Origin: Bathymodiolus brooksi
Lineage: Eukaryota; Mollusca; Bivalvia; Mytilida; Modiolidae
DNA: 64,000 nt
Direction: 5' to 3'
Assembly: GCA_963680875.1 (NCBI GenBank)
Contig: OY804579.1
Location: 19,267,804 to 19,331,803 of the forward strand
A model generated the notes under the pieces. It was not told the origin of the DNA. It saw only the letters and a program-made list of their open reading frames with translations, and ran no database searches. Positions 10,273-22,740 of the stretch are shown one piece after another. Position numbers and translations under genes: made by a program. Every line of letters starts with the position of its first letter. Within the stretch, counting starts at the first letter, position 1.

Positions 10273-10940
10273 AGTATATCCATTTTAGGAGCATTGCCCA
10301 ATTGTACAAAAACAGCTTGGATTGCAGTAGTTGATCTTGTTGTTTCAACTAATTCCAAACCTGCGATTGACGAGTTCGTTGTTTTGTTAGCATAAACTTG
10401 GAACAGATACCATGCATTGGATAAAAGGCTCGCTGGTGGAATACTCCAACGTGAACCTGATGTTGGAACACCACCACATGGCGAACCAAGTGTAGACAGC
10501 GCTGGAGCCGACGACAATCCGAACAATCCTTGTACTATATCTACATCTGCCGCAGAAACGCCTTTGCGACACTCCCATTCATAATCAAATGGAAAACTTG
10601 TGTATTTCTTGACTTTATCTTGTGTTACAGATCCTGAATCAAGAATAAGATCCTCATTTTCATTGACATATCTTGTCGAACCACCTGCTATAGCGGTCAC
10701 AATGGGAGGTAATTTGAATTGTGCATACATATCATCTTGAACGAACTGTCCTAGATCAGTGAGATTGACAATCATACGCAGTCTGTACATTCCTGCAGAG
10801 ATTGTTTCCTTTCCGAAGAAGATTGATGTAGATTTAGGTTGATTGGCAGGGTTTGAATAATAATAGTCCTTTACAAATGTTCCGTTGGTCAACTTAGGCC
10901 ACAGTTCCCAGATATATTCCCTGGTACTATTTCTGCACCT
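10273..10940 (-). CDS. Polycystin-1-like/REJ protein, second detected exon
   Basis: A 668-bp exon. The acceptor is TTTCACAG ending at 10941 and the donor is GTAAGT starting at 10272. Entry phase is 0, which matches the phase-0 exit of the exon at 14898-13358; exit is after two bases, which matches exon 9353-9166. It encodes about 222 residues. It opens with CRNSTREYIWELWP, the first Cys and the aromatic Tyr-X-Trp pattern that starts a REJ module. Later come RYVNENEDLILDSGSVTQD and FDYEWECRKG, a second sheet-like repeat typical of the REJ/PKD-fold region, and WYLFQVYANK. Five N-glycosylation sequons and no membrane segment indicate an extracellular part. The start chosen is the splice acceptor, not an initiation codon; the first Met-like codon seen in a simple frame search is an internal TTG. 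Confidence 0.85.
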
Positions 10941-11064
10941 CTGTGAAACAATGACTTTACTAGTGATCTAAATAAGAGGATATTAGATGTATTTATCAAC
11001 AGCAAAAGGTTCCATATTAGTCAATTACGAATAGATATCTTATAAACATATTGTACATATGCTA

Positions 11065-11295
11065 ACTATATTAACACGACGGGTGCCACTAGTGAAGCAG
11101 GAACTGCCTACCCTTCCGGAGCACCTGAGTTCACCCCCGGTTTTTAGTGGAGTTCGCGTTACTCAATCTTTAGTTGTATATGTATGTTTTCTAGATCGTT
11201 GTTTGTCCTTTTGTACTTTTTATTTTGGCCATTGTGTTGTCTGTTCTTCGATATACGGATTCTGATTGCCCCTTTGGTATCTTCAAACTCTTCTA
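11065..11295 (+). repeat. Dispersed mussel-type repeat (AAGCAGGAACTGC family), well preserved
   Basis: Blocks in order: AACACGACGGGTGCCACTAG, AAGCAGGAACTGCC, CTTCCGGAGCACCTGAGTTC, CGCGTTACTCAATCTTTAG, then CCTTTTGTAC and TTGTGTTGTCTGTTCTTCG, ending CCTTTGGTATCTTC. The copy at 42530-42765 matches over the whole length. The 68- and 88-codon frames over it are by-products. Confidence 0.85.
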
Positions 11296-11348
11296 TGATG
11301 AGTACATGCTATTGTACAGTCTGTGTTTAATGTGTGGTCTTTTTAGTC

Positions 11349-11376
11349 GGGGGGGGAGGGGGGGGGGGGGGGGGGG
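11349..11376. repeat. G-run (8 G, A, 19 G)
   Basis: Almost pure guanine over 28 bp directly 3' of a dispersed repeat copy. It could form G-quadruplexes and its length is prone to sequencing error. A similar run (4 G, T, 14 G) is at 62713-62731. Confidence 0.9.
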
Positions 11377-11857
11377 TCGTGCAGGTCTTTATATCGTTTG
11401 TTTATATCTGATTAGATCTAATTATCAAGAAAGGAGGGTTGGAATCCCATTAACCGGTTTCCCCTCCCCCGAGATCTGGATATGCTTTTAGTCTTTTTGT
11501 GTTCAATGATTTGAGGTGCGAGCTGGATGTTTATTCGGTTGATGAGGGTGGAATTTTTTACCAATGTTTCTATTACTTATATTTCACTTAGCAACAACAA
11601 CAAAACGTTGAAACCCGATTGATATCATTGACTTCTGACAAATATACAAGTGACAACTGAGACAAGACGTGAATCTATTGTAACCAAAATCGGTTTTGTT
11701 GTGTGATCTGAAGAGGTTGTATTTTTTGTATTCAATTTAACACATTATGTAAAAACTGTCAATTTCAAATATAAAATATCTAATAAACCATGCCAATGCC
11801 GAAGAATTGACAACTGGGTGTATGAAACCATTAGAGTTCTCTACCCAGTGATAGTAT

Positions 11858-11971
11858 TAGAAACGTAGATATCTAAATTACTACTCACGAACCTTTAAAA
11901 CCAGATATGTTTTCTAGAAACATAGATATCTAAATTACTACTCACGAACCTTTAAAACCAGATATGTTTTC
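11858..11971. repeat. 57-bp tandem duplication
   Basis: Two nearly identical units beginning TAGAAAC at 11858 and 11915, each containing ACTACTCACGAACC and AAAACCAGATATG. Recent, within the intron. Confidence 0.9.
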
Positions 11972-12666
11972 TCAAACTGTGAGTAAGGTATAATATTTTC
12001 GTTTCATTCTGTTTTCCTGTTTTTGCCATCAGTAATAGTGTCTTGTCAATTCGAAGCTTCAACCTGATAGTGATCTACTTATGTCGTTCATCGCTTTAGT
12101 TGTGACTTCGAATCACATTCGTGGCGAAGTGTAATTGACACAGTTTTAAGTGATGCATATTGTTAGTAAGCTGCAGTATGTTTTCCGGTATTTCTGTGCC
12201 CCTCCCCCCCGCCCATGAAAACTGCGTAACACGATATAATTGATTATAGTATCGACTGGCGTAAATCACCCGTACCCCCAAACCTCTTGCCGTGGCGACT
12301 GTGATGTATCATGTATGACCTTGAAAACATTGCTTAACTACAAGTCTTAGGTCATAAAGTTGGATACATTTGTACATTCGTTTTCGTTCTTCACAAACGT
12401 CATAACAGAACACTATATATATATATGATATAGTCGCTTTGTAATTGGACGTTTTGCAAGTATGAACACAAACTCATATTCGAATGTTTTTTGACCGCCA
12501 GCGGTAGGACAATATGATCTTCTATGTCCCATTTCCGATATAAGATGAACTTCCAGTAAATTGAACTTTATATATTTGTGATGTATTGGTGGACTGGAAT
12601 ATCATTTGTATTTTGTTTTGTTTTGTATTTGTTTTCGTAAAATGATAATGAAACTGTGAGATGTAC

Positions 12667-12900
12667 TGCTTACCCTTCCGGAGCAATCGAGTTCACCCCT
12701 GGTTGCTTACCCTTCCGGAGCAATCGAGTTCACCCCTGGTTTTTCATGGGGTTTGAGCTGTTCAATCCTTAGATTTTTAAATTGTGTTGTAGACTAATGT
12801 TTTTTCTGCTTTCTTTTGTCCATTGTAGTGTTTGTTTTTCTTCGATTGATTGCTTACAAATACCCCTATGATATCTTTCAATTTGTTCTAATCAAGTTCA
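12667..12900 (+). repeat. Dispersed mussel-type repeat with duplicated 5' block
   Basis: A 37-bp block (TGCTTACCCTTCCGGAGC...) occurs at 12667 and 12704 before the usual GGGGTTTGAGCTG...TTCAATCCTTAG continuation. The 3' part (CCATTGTAGTGTTTG..., CCTATGATATCTTTC) is diverged. Confidence 0.75.
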
Positions 12901-13065
12901 AAGCCTACTAGTTGTCTCCTCCATCCGGTAATAAGGTATTCCTGTCATTTTAACATATATCCAGATTATCCTACTGATATAAGTAATTAAAAAAGAGATA
13001 TCAATAATTATCTGTTCTGTTCTTGTATTCTCCTAAGGTAATTTACGGAGCACTACCACTTGTGG

Positions 13066-13240
13066 GTTTATTGTGCTTAACGCCACTTTCAACAATATTT
13101 CAGTGATATTGTGGCGGTCAGTTTTATTGGTGGTAGAAACCAGAGTACCCGGAGAAAACCACAGACCTGCCGAAAGTCACTGACAAACTTTATCACATAA
13201 TGTTGTATGGGTGGAACGGCTCAGACGAGGTGTACTCGAA
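13066..13240 (-). repeat. SINE, inverted relative to the plus strand
   Basis: Reads GCTTAACGCCACTTTCAACA, then GTGGCGGTCAGTTTTATTGG, GTACCCGGAGAAAACCAC and GACAAACTTTATCACATAAT on the plus strand, the complement of the SINE at 46548-46800. The tRNA-like head is not clear, but CGAGGTGTACTCG lies where the head begins. Confidence 0.8.
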
Positions 13241-13357
13241 ATTGTGCCGTACGTAACAAAAAATTTAAACGTTCATTGATACAAACAAAAATTAAATAAA
13301 TATTAATTGACAATGGCATTTATCAAATGAATCTAAACCTAACAGTTAACGCCTTAC

Positions 13358-14898
13358 CGTGTTGTCGTTAGTAATATACATAGATAAGGGCGTGAGTTCA
13401 TTCTTGTAGTCGACACTGAACAAATTGGCAACCTTAAAACAGTCTGATGTAACGTTAGCTTGTCCTGTCAATTCAACATAGTTTAACATATTGGAACAAT
13501 TGACAGACAATTGAATTAATCCAGTATCAGGGTATATTATAGAAACCGTTCCATTGTCATCGTTGCTGAGACTCAGAATTTCTTTGTAAATATTACCACT
13601 AACATTGAATACACATGTTATATTATGTAGCGGTCCGTCAGCAGGGTTTTGTAATCGTACACCTAGTAACTGTTGGTCAGATAACTTAGCTTCTTGTTGG
13701 TAGAAAAAATTTAAATTCGGCACCCGCTTCATCATTGTAACCGGAAACGTGAAATTCATCGATGTCGTTTCTGAGTATATCGATACAAAAAAGATGTGAG
13801 TTCCAACAGGTAGAGAAGTATCTTCGTGAACTATAGATCCTCCTACATTCAATCCTGTTAAATTAAAACTACTCAGAACTGACCCACCTGTTTCAATGCG
13901 TGCATTTAATGTTCCCATTGGTACTCCTGCACTTGCATCCATTTCAAACGTGAATGGGATAGTTGGAAATTCGACATACATAGGGGCACTAGCATTAACC
14001 ATGTTCACAGGATATTGTACTGTTATTGTGGTTGTATTTTCAAGGACACTGATATAATTCGAAGCTGACAAAATAACTTCAAAGGATCCAGTTTCATTGA
14101 AGTTATGCGTATATTGATACAAGGGTGAATAACCTGACGTCTTTTCTAAGTAAGCTGTTGACATTACTTCGGTGGCATATATTATATCCGATCCATTTGT
14201 TGTCGTTATTGTAAAGGTGACTGAGTCGTCAACATGGATAATGTATGGACTTGAAATATTCATGGACGCTGCATACCCCTCTATGACGTCAGCAACAGCA
14301 AATACGAGATATCGTTTAAATGTAGACAAGGGGTTCCATACGATAACTTCTGTTGCATGTTGTCCTAAGCCAGGTAAATCGCTACCTGAAACTTGAAATG
14401 TTTGGGGCGAAATTGACGTTCCATTGTATGACAGGTATAAATTGATGCCACTCTCAACAAGTGTAGCGTTGGCCATAACGTCTGTTCCTTCATCATACAT
14501 CACCCGTATTGTTTTCGTGTCAGTTCTTGTCATAGGTATGAATATATTATTATCAGTGTCTTCCACTATCAAATGCTTGATTACTGCTCCGATATACACT
14601 TGCTGGTCGTCCGAAGCGAATATAGAGCCAACAACACAATATGCTGTGGTATTTTTATATCCAGGAGTGCTATAATTATGCGATGAGCACACAGTATTTG
14701 AGTAATCTTGTTCAAACCACATCGCACCCGTTTCGTCACCGTGGCATACCAAACACGTAACATTTTCCCCGTCGTCAAATATGGGACAAAATGAAGCAAC
14801 ATAATATAGTCCGGTGTTGGTTCCATTTAGAGTAAATGATGTAAACTCTGTAGCTGACATCGATAAATTACTGATCGAGCAGACGATGGCAACTATTC
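13358..14898 (-). CDS. Polycystin-1-like/REJ protein, exon with signal-peptide end and PKD-like domains
   Basis: A 1541-bp exon. The acceptor is TTTCTTTTGCAG next to 14898 and the donor GTAAGG begins at 13357, phase 0. It enters with two bases of a split codon and the open frame runs 12 codons upstream of the first Met (14860). Those codons read IVAIVCSISNLS, the hydrophobic end of a signal peptide, so the true start is in an earlier exon that I did not find. Numbering from Met 14860, PKD-like sheets lie at about 200-284 (YQYTHNFNETGSFEVILSA, the Y-H-F...G-x-F-x-V pattern), 286-376 and 380-471 (YPDTGLIQLSVNCSN). Residues 1-110 are Cys-rich. There are 18 N-glycosylation sequons and no membrane span, so this is an extracellular region. 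Residues 470-501 lead into the REJ module of the next exon. Family placement is firm at the level of PKD/REJ proteins; whether it is PKD1, a PKD1-like paralogue or a sperm receptor is open. Confidence 0.85.
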
Positions 14899-15285
14899 CT
14901 GCAAAAGAAATAAATGTGAAAACATCAAATTACAATTATTAACCTTGATCACAAGATCACTAGCCTGCTATTTATTAATATAAAAAAGTAGAGTTTAACA
15001 CGTAGTACCCAAATCAGAAGGGAAAAAAAGTTCATATCTTCAAACATATTGGTAATTTGTGCTTTTTATTTTATAACTAAAAATGTTGTAGATGAATTAA
15101 TTTCTGTTTTGAAGGTGTGGTATTTTTTTTATTATTATTACAATGCAGACAGCAGTTACATGTAATGATCAGTGTGTACGTATACATGTAATTCCCAAGT
15201 ACGGAAGATTACTCATCAAAATCAAACTTTTGTAGACCCTTTGATGTACCTGCTCACAATTACTTTTAAATTATATATCTTTCCA
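14899..15285. other. Intron start between PKD exon and satellite
   Basis: Upstream of the exon acceptor on the minus strand. AT-rich, with a run of T and ATTATT near 15123-15140. No initiation codon plus hydrophobic segment plus donor could be identified, so the first exon must be elsewhere. Confidence 0.5.
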
Positions 15286-17699
15286 ATCTTTTGATTATCA
15301 GCGTACCTGATAAAGGTTATTCCAGAAATGTGTCGTGTGCACTACATTAGATATCTACGTTTATATTACTACGTTGTGACGTATCTGTCAGTATTTTCCA
15401 GTCTTTTGATTATCAGCGTACCTGATAAAGGTTATTCCAGAAATGTGTCCTGTGCACTACATTAGATATCTACGTTTATATTACTACGTTGTGACGTATC
15501 TGTCAGTATTTTCCAGTCTTTTGATTATCAGCGTACTTGATAAAGGTTATTCCAGAAATGTGTCCTGTGCACTACATTATATATCTACGTTTATATGACT
15601 ACGTTGTGACGTATCTGTCAGTATTTTCCAGTCTTTTGATTATCAGCGTACCTGATAAAGGTTATTCCAGACATGTGTCCTGTGCACTACATTAGATATC
15701 TACATCTATATGACTACGTTGTGACGTGTCTGTCAGTATATTCCAGTCTTTTGATTATCAGTGTACCTGATAAAGGTTATTGCAGAAATGTGTCCTGTGC
15801 ACTACATTAGATATCTACGTCTATATGACTACGTTGTGACGTATCTGTCAGTATTTTCCAGTCTCTTGATTATCAGTGTACCTGATTAAGGTTATTCCAG
15901 AAATGTGTCCTGTGCACTACATTAGATATCTACGTTTATATTACTACGTTGTGACGTAACTGTCAGTATTTGCCAGTCTTTTGATTATCAGCGTACCTGA
16001 TAAAGTTTATTGCAGAAATGTGTCCTGTGCACTATATTAGATATCTACGTTTATATTACTACGTTGTGACGTATCTGTCAGTATTTTCCAGTCTTTTGAT
16101 TATCAGTGTACCTGATAAAGGTTATTCCAGACATGTGTCATGTGCACTACATTAGATATCTACGTTTATATTACTACGTTGTGACGTATCTGTCAATATT
16201 TTCCAATCTTTTGATTATCAGCGTACCTGATAAAGTTTATTGCAGAAATGTGTCATGTGCACTACATTAGATATCTACGTTTATATTACTACGTTGTGAC
16301 GTATCTGTCAGTATTTTCCAGTCTTTTGATTATCAGCGTACCTGATAAAGGTTATTCCAGAAATGTGTCCTGTGCACTACATTATATATCTACGTTTATA
16401 TGACTACGTTGTGACGTATCTGTCAGTATTTTCCAGTCTTTTGATTATCAGCGTACTTGATAAAGGTTATTCCAGAAATGTGTCCTGTGCACTACATTAT
16501 ATATCTACGTTTATATGACTACGTTGTGACGTGTCTGTCAGTATTTTCCAGTCTTTTGATTATCAGCGTACCTGATAAAGGTTATTCCAGAAATGTGTCG
16601 TGTGCACTACATTAGATATCTACGTTTATATTACTACGTTGTGACGTATCTGTCAGTATTTGCCAGTCTTTTGATTATCAGCGTACCTGATGAAGGTTAT
16701 TCCAGAAATGGGTCGTGTGCACTACATTAGATATCTACGTTTATATTACTACGTTGTGACGTATCTGTCAGTATTTTCCAGTCTTTTGATTATCAGCGTA
16801 CCTGATAAAGGTTATTCCAGAAATGTGTCGTGTGCACTACATTAGATATCTACGTTTATATGACTACGTTGTGACGTATCTGTCAGTATTTTCCAGTCTT
16901 TTGATTATCAGCGTACCTGATAAAGGTTATTCCAGACATGTGTCCTGTGCACTACATTAGATATCTACATCTATATGACTACGTTGTGACGTGTCTGTCA
17001 GTATATTCCAGTCTTTTGATTATCAGTGTACCTGATAAAGGTTATTGCAGAAATGTGTCCTGTGCACTACATTAGATATCTACGTCTATATGACTACGTT
17101 GTGACGTATCTGTCAGTATTTTCCAGTCTCTTGATTATCAGTGTACCTGATTAAGGTTATTCCAGAAATGTGTCCTGTGCACTACATTAGATATCTACGT
17201 TTATATGACTACGTTGTGACGTATCTGTCAGTATTTGCCAGTCTTTTGATTATCAGTGTACTTGATAAAGGTTATTCCAGAAATGTGTCATGTGCACTAC
17301 ATTAGATATCTACGTTTATATTACTACGTTGTGACGTAACTGTCAGTATTTGCCAGTCTTTTGATTATCAGTGTACCTGATAAAGGTTATTCCAGAAATG
17401 TGTCGTGTGCACTACATTAGATATCTACAACTATATGACTACGTTGTGACGTATCTGTCAGTATTTTCCAGTCTTTTGATTGTCAGTGTACCTGATAAAG
17501 GTTATTCCAGAAATGTGTCCTGTGCACTACATTAGATATCTACGTTTATATTACAACGTTGTGACGTATCTGTCAGTATTTGCCAGTCTTTTGATTATCA
17601 GCGTACCTGATAAAGTTTATTGCAGAAATGTGTCATGTGCACTACATTAGATATCTACGTTTATATTACTACGTTGTGACGTATCTGTCAGTATTTTCC

Positions 17700-20600
17700 A
17701 GTCTTTTGATTATCAGTGTACCTGATAAAGGTTATTCCAGACATGTGTCATGTGCACTACATTAGATATCTACGTTTATATGACTACGTTGTGACGTATC
17801 TGTCAGTATTTTCCAGTCTTTTGATTATCAGCGTACCTGGTAAAGGTTATTCCAGAAATGTGTCGTGTGCACTACATTATATATCTACGTTTATATGACT
17901 ACGTTGTGACGTATCTGTCAGTATTTTCCAGTCTTTTGATTATCAGCGTACCTGATAAAGGTTATTCCAGAAATGTGTCATGTGCACTACATTAGATATC
18001 TACATCTATATGACTACGTTGTGACGTATCTGTCAGTATTTTCCAGTCTTTTGATTATCAGCGTACCTGGTAAAGGTTATTCCAGAAATGTGCCCTGTGC
18101 ACTACATTATATATCTACGTCTATATGATTACCTTGTGACGTATCTGTCAGTATTTGCCAGTCTTTTGATTATCAGCGTACTTGATAAAGGTTATTCCAG
18201 AAATGTGTCCTGTGCACTACATTAGATATCTACGTTTATATGACTACGTTGTGACGTATCTGCCAGTATTTGACAGTCTTTTGATTATCAGCGTACTTGA
18301 TAAAGGTTATTCCAGAAATGTGTCCTGTGCACTACATTAGATATCTACGTTTATATGACTACGTTGTGACGTATCTGTCAGTATTTGCCAGTCTTTTGAT
18401 TATCAGCGTACCTGATAAAGGTTATTCCAGAAATGTGTCCTGTGCACTACATTATATATCTACGTTTATATGACTACGTTGTGACGTATCTGTCAGTATT
18501 TTCCAGTCTTTTGATTATCAGCGTACCTGATAAAGGTTATTCCAGAAATGTGTCCTGTGCACTACATTAGATATCTACGTCTATATGACTACGTTGTGAC
18601 GTATCTGTCAGTATTTGCCAGTCTTTTGATTATCAGCGTACTTGATAAAGGTTATTCCAGAAATGTGTCCTGTGCACTACATTATATATCTACATCTATA
18701 TGACTATGTTGTGGCGTATCTGTCAGTATTTTCCAGTCTTTTGATTATCAGTGTACCTGATAAAGGTTATTCCAGAAATGTGTCCTGTGCACTACATTAG
18801 ATATCTACGTCTATATGATTACGTTGTGGCGTATGTGTCAGTATTTTCCAGTCTTTTGATTATCAGCGTACCTGATAAAGGTTATTCCAGAAATGTGTCC
18901 TGTGCACTACATTAGATATCTACGTCTATATGGCTATGTTGTGACATATCTGTCAGTATTTGCCAGTCTTTTGATTATCAGCGTACCTGATAAAGGTAAT
19001 TCCAGAAATGTGTCCTGTGCACTACATTAGATATCTACGTTTATATTACTACGTTGTGACGTAACTGTCAGTATTTACCAGTCTTTTGATTATCAGTGTA
19101 CCTGATAAAGGTTATTCCAGAAATGTGTCATGTGCACTACATTAGATATCTACGTTTATATTACTACGTTGTGACGTATCTGTCAGTATTTACCAGTCTT
19201 TTGATTATCAGTGTACCTGATAAAGGTTTTTCCAGAAATGTGTCATGTGCACTACATTAGATATCTACGTTGTGACGTATCTGTCAGTATTTGCCAGTCT
19301 TTTGATTATCAGCGTACTTGATAAAGGTTATTCCAGAAATGTGTCGTGTGCACTACATTAGATATCTACGTTTATATATCTACGTTGTGACGTATCTGTC
19401 AGTATTTTCCAGTCTTTTGATTATCAGCGTATTTGATAAAGATTATTCTAGAAATGTGTCATGTGCACTACATTAGATATCTACGTTTATATTACTACGT
19501 TGTGACGTAACTGTCAGTATTTTCCAGTCTTTTGATTATCAGCGTACCTGATAAAGGTTATTGCAGAAATGTGTCATGTGCACTACATTAGATATCTACG
19601 TTTATAATACTACGTTGTGACGTATCTGTCAGTATTTTCCAGTCTTTTGATTATCAGCGTACCTGATAAAGGTTATTCTAGAAATGTGTCATGTGCACTA
19701 CATTAGATATCTACGTTTATATTACTACGTTGTGACGTATCTGTCAGTATTTTCCAGTCTTTTGATTATCAGCGTACCTGATAAAGGTTATTCTAGAAAT
19801 GTGTCATGTGCACTACATTAGATATCTACGTCTATATGACTACGTTGTGACGTATCTGTCAGTATTTTCCAGTCTTTTGATTATCAGCGTACCTGATAAA
19901 GGTTATTCTAGAAATGTGTCATGTGCACTACATTAGATATCTACGTCTATATGACTACGTTGTGACGTATCTGTCAGTATTTTCCAGTCTTTTGATTATC
20001 AGTGTACCTGATAAAGTTATTCCAGACATGTGTCCTGTGCACTACATTAGATATCTACGTCTATATGACTACGTTGTGACGTATCTGTCAGTATTTTCCA
20101 GTCTTTTGATTATCAGCGTACCTGATAAAGTTTATTGCAGAAATGTGTCATGTGCACTACATTAGATATCTACGTTTATATTACTACGTTGTGACGTATC
20201 TGTCAGTATTTTCCAGTCTTTTGATTATCAGTGTACCTGATAAAGGTTATTCCAGACATGTGTCATGTGCACTACATTAGATATCTACGTTTATATGACT
20301 ACGTTGTGACGTATCTGTCAGTATTTTCCAGTCTTTTGATTATCAGCGTACCTGGTAAAGGTTATTCCAGAAATGTGTCGTGTGCACTACATTATATATC
20401 TACGTTTATATGACTACGTTGTGACGTATCTGTCAGTATTTTCCAGTCTTTTGATTATCAGCGTACCTGATAAAGGTTATTCCAGAAATGTGTCATGTGC
20501 ACTACATTAGATATCTACATCTATATGACTACGTTGTGACGTATCTGTCAGTATTTTCCAGTCTTTTGATTATCAGCGTACCTGGTAAAGGTTATTCCAG

Positions 20601-22740
20601 AAATGTGCCCTGTGCACTACATTATATATCTACGTCTATATGATTACCTTGTGACGTATCTGTCAGTATTTGCCAGTCTTTTGATTATCAGCGTACTTGA
20701 TAAAGGTTATTCCAGAAATGTGTCCTGTGCACTACATTAGATATCTACGTTTATATGACTACGTTGTGACGTATCTGCCAGTATTTGACAGTCTTTTGAT
20801 TATCAGCGTACTTGATAAAGGTTATTCCAGAAATGTGTCCTGTGCACTACATTAGATATCTACGTTTATATGACTACGTTGTGACGTATCTGTCAGTATT
20901 TGCCAGTCTTTTGATTATCAGCGTACCTGATAAAGGTTATTCCAGAAATGTGTCCTGTGCACTACATTATATATCTACGTTTATATGACTACGTTGTGAC
21001 GTATCTGTCAGTATTTTCCAGTCTTTTGATTATCAGCGTACCTGATAAAGGTTATTCCAGAAATGTGTCCTGTGCACTACATTAGATATCTACGTCTATA
21101 TGACTACGTTGTGACGTATCTGTCAGTATTTGCCAGTCTTTTGATTATCAGCGTACTTGATAAAGGTTATTCCAGAAATGTGTCCTGTGCACTACATTAT
21201 ATATCTACATCTATATGACTATGTTGTGGCGTATCTGTCAGTATTTTCCAGTCTTTTGATTATCAGTGTACCTGATAAAGGTTATTCCAGAAATGTGTCC
21301 TGTGCACTACATTAGATATCTACGTCTATATGATTACGTTGTGGCGTATGTGTCAGTATTTTCCAGTCTTTTGATTATCAGCGTACCTGATAAAGGTTAT
21401 TCCAGAAATGTGTCCTGTGCACTACATTAGATATCTACGTCTATATGGCTATGTTGTGACATATCTGTCAGTATTTGCCAGTCTTTTGATTATCAGCGTA
21501 CCTGATAAAGGTAATTCCAGAAATGTGTCCTGTGCACTACATTAGATATCTACGTTTATATTACTACGTTGTGACGTAACTGTCAGTATTTACCAGTCTT
21601 TTGATTATCAGTGTACCTGATAAAGGTTATTCCAGAAATGTGTCATGTGCACTACATTAGATATCTACGTTTATATTACTACGTTGTGACGTATCTGTCA
21701 GTATTTACCAGTCTTTTGATTATCAGTGTACCTGATAAAGGTTTTTCCAGAAATGTGTCATGTGCACTACATTAGATATCTACGTTGTGACGTATCTGTC
21801 AGTATTTGCCAGTCTTTTGATTATCAGCGTACTTGATAAAGGTTATTCCAGAAATGTGTCGTGTGCACTACATTAGATATCTACGTTTATATATCTACGT
21901 TGTGACGTATCTGTCAGTATTTTCCAGTCTTTTGATTATCAGCGTATTTGATAAAGATTATTCTAGAAATGTGTCATGTGCACTACATTAGATATCTACG
22001 TTTATATTACTACGTTGTGACGTAACTGTCAGTATTTTCCAGTCTTTTGATTATCAGCGTACCTGATAAAGGTTATTGCAGAAATGTGTCATGTGCACTA
22101 CATTAGATATCTACGTTTATAATACTACGTTGTGACGTATCTGTCAGTATTTTCCAGTCTTTTGATTATCAGCGTACCTGATAAAGGTTATTCTAGAAAT
22201 GTGTCATGTGCACTACATTAGATATCTACGTTTATATTACTACGTTGTGACGTATCTGTCAGTATTTTCCAGTCTTTTGATTATCAGCGTACCTGATAAA
22301 GGTTATTCTAGAAATGTGTCATGTGCACTACATTAGATATCTACGTCTATATGACTACGTTGTGACGTATCTGTCAGTATTTTCCAGTCTTTTGATTATC
22401 AGCGTACCTGATAAAGGTTATTCTAGAAATGTGTCATGTGCACTACATTAGATATCTACGTCTATATGACTACGTTGTGACGTATCTGTCAGTATTTTCC
22501 AGTCTTTTGATTATCAGTGTACCTGATAAAGGTTATTCCAGACATGTGTCCTGTGCACTACATTAGATATCTACGTCTATATGACTACGTTGTGACGTAT
22601 CTGTCAGTATTTTCCAGTCTTTTGATTATCAGTGTACCTGATAAAGGTTATTGCAGAAATGTGTCATGTGCACTACATTAGATATCTACGTTTATATTAC
22701 TACGTTGTGACGTATCTGTCAGTATTTGCCAGTCTTTTGA
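17700..22740. repeat. 2,515-bp higher-order duplication inside the satellite (22 monomers)
   Basis: Diagnostic variants recur at a fixed distance of 2,515 bp: GATTACC at 18127 and 20642, the start of GTATTTGAT at 19429 and 21944, and a variant-rich pair of units at 17716 and 20231. The distance equals 22 x 115 minus 14 (one short unit) minus 1 (a lost G near 20010). The two copies are almost identical, so the duplication is recent. Confidence 0.85.

Larger units (their letters stand above)
10941..13357. other. Intron of the polycystin-like gene, repeat-filled
   Basis: About 2.4 kb between two phase-compatible exon borders. It holds two copies of the AAGCAGGAACTGC-family repeat, a G-run, a 57-bp tandem duplication, a remnant of module B (CCGAAGAATTGACAACTGGG near 11800) and a SINE. 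A small unrecognised exon is possible but none is needed for phase. Confidence 0.6.

Noticed and set aside
14172..14826. Frames of 74-83 codons overlapping the PKD exon in other frames
   Set aside because: Shadows of the 513-codon exon, which has splice signals and domain character.
17716..20413. Open frames of 60-83 codons on the plus strand inside the satellite
   Set aside because: They are the same chance frame of one and a half monomers. The unit length is not a multiple of three, so no frame persists, and identical frames recur only because the DNA is repeated.
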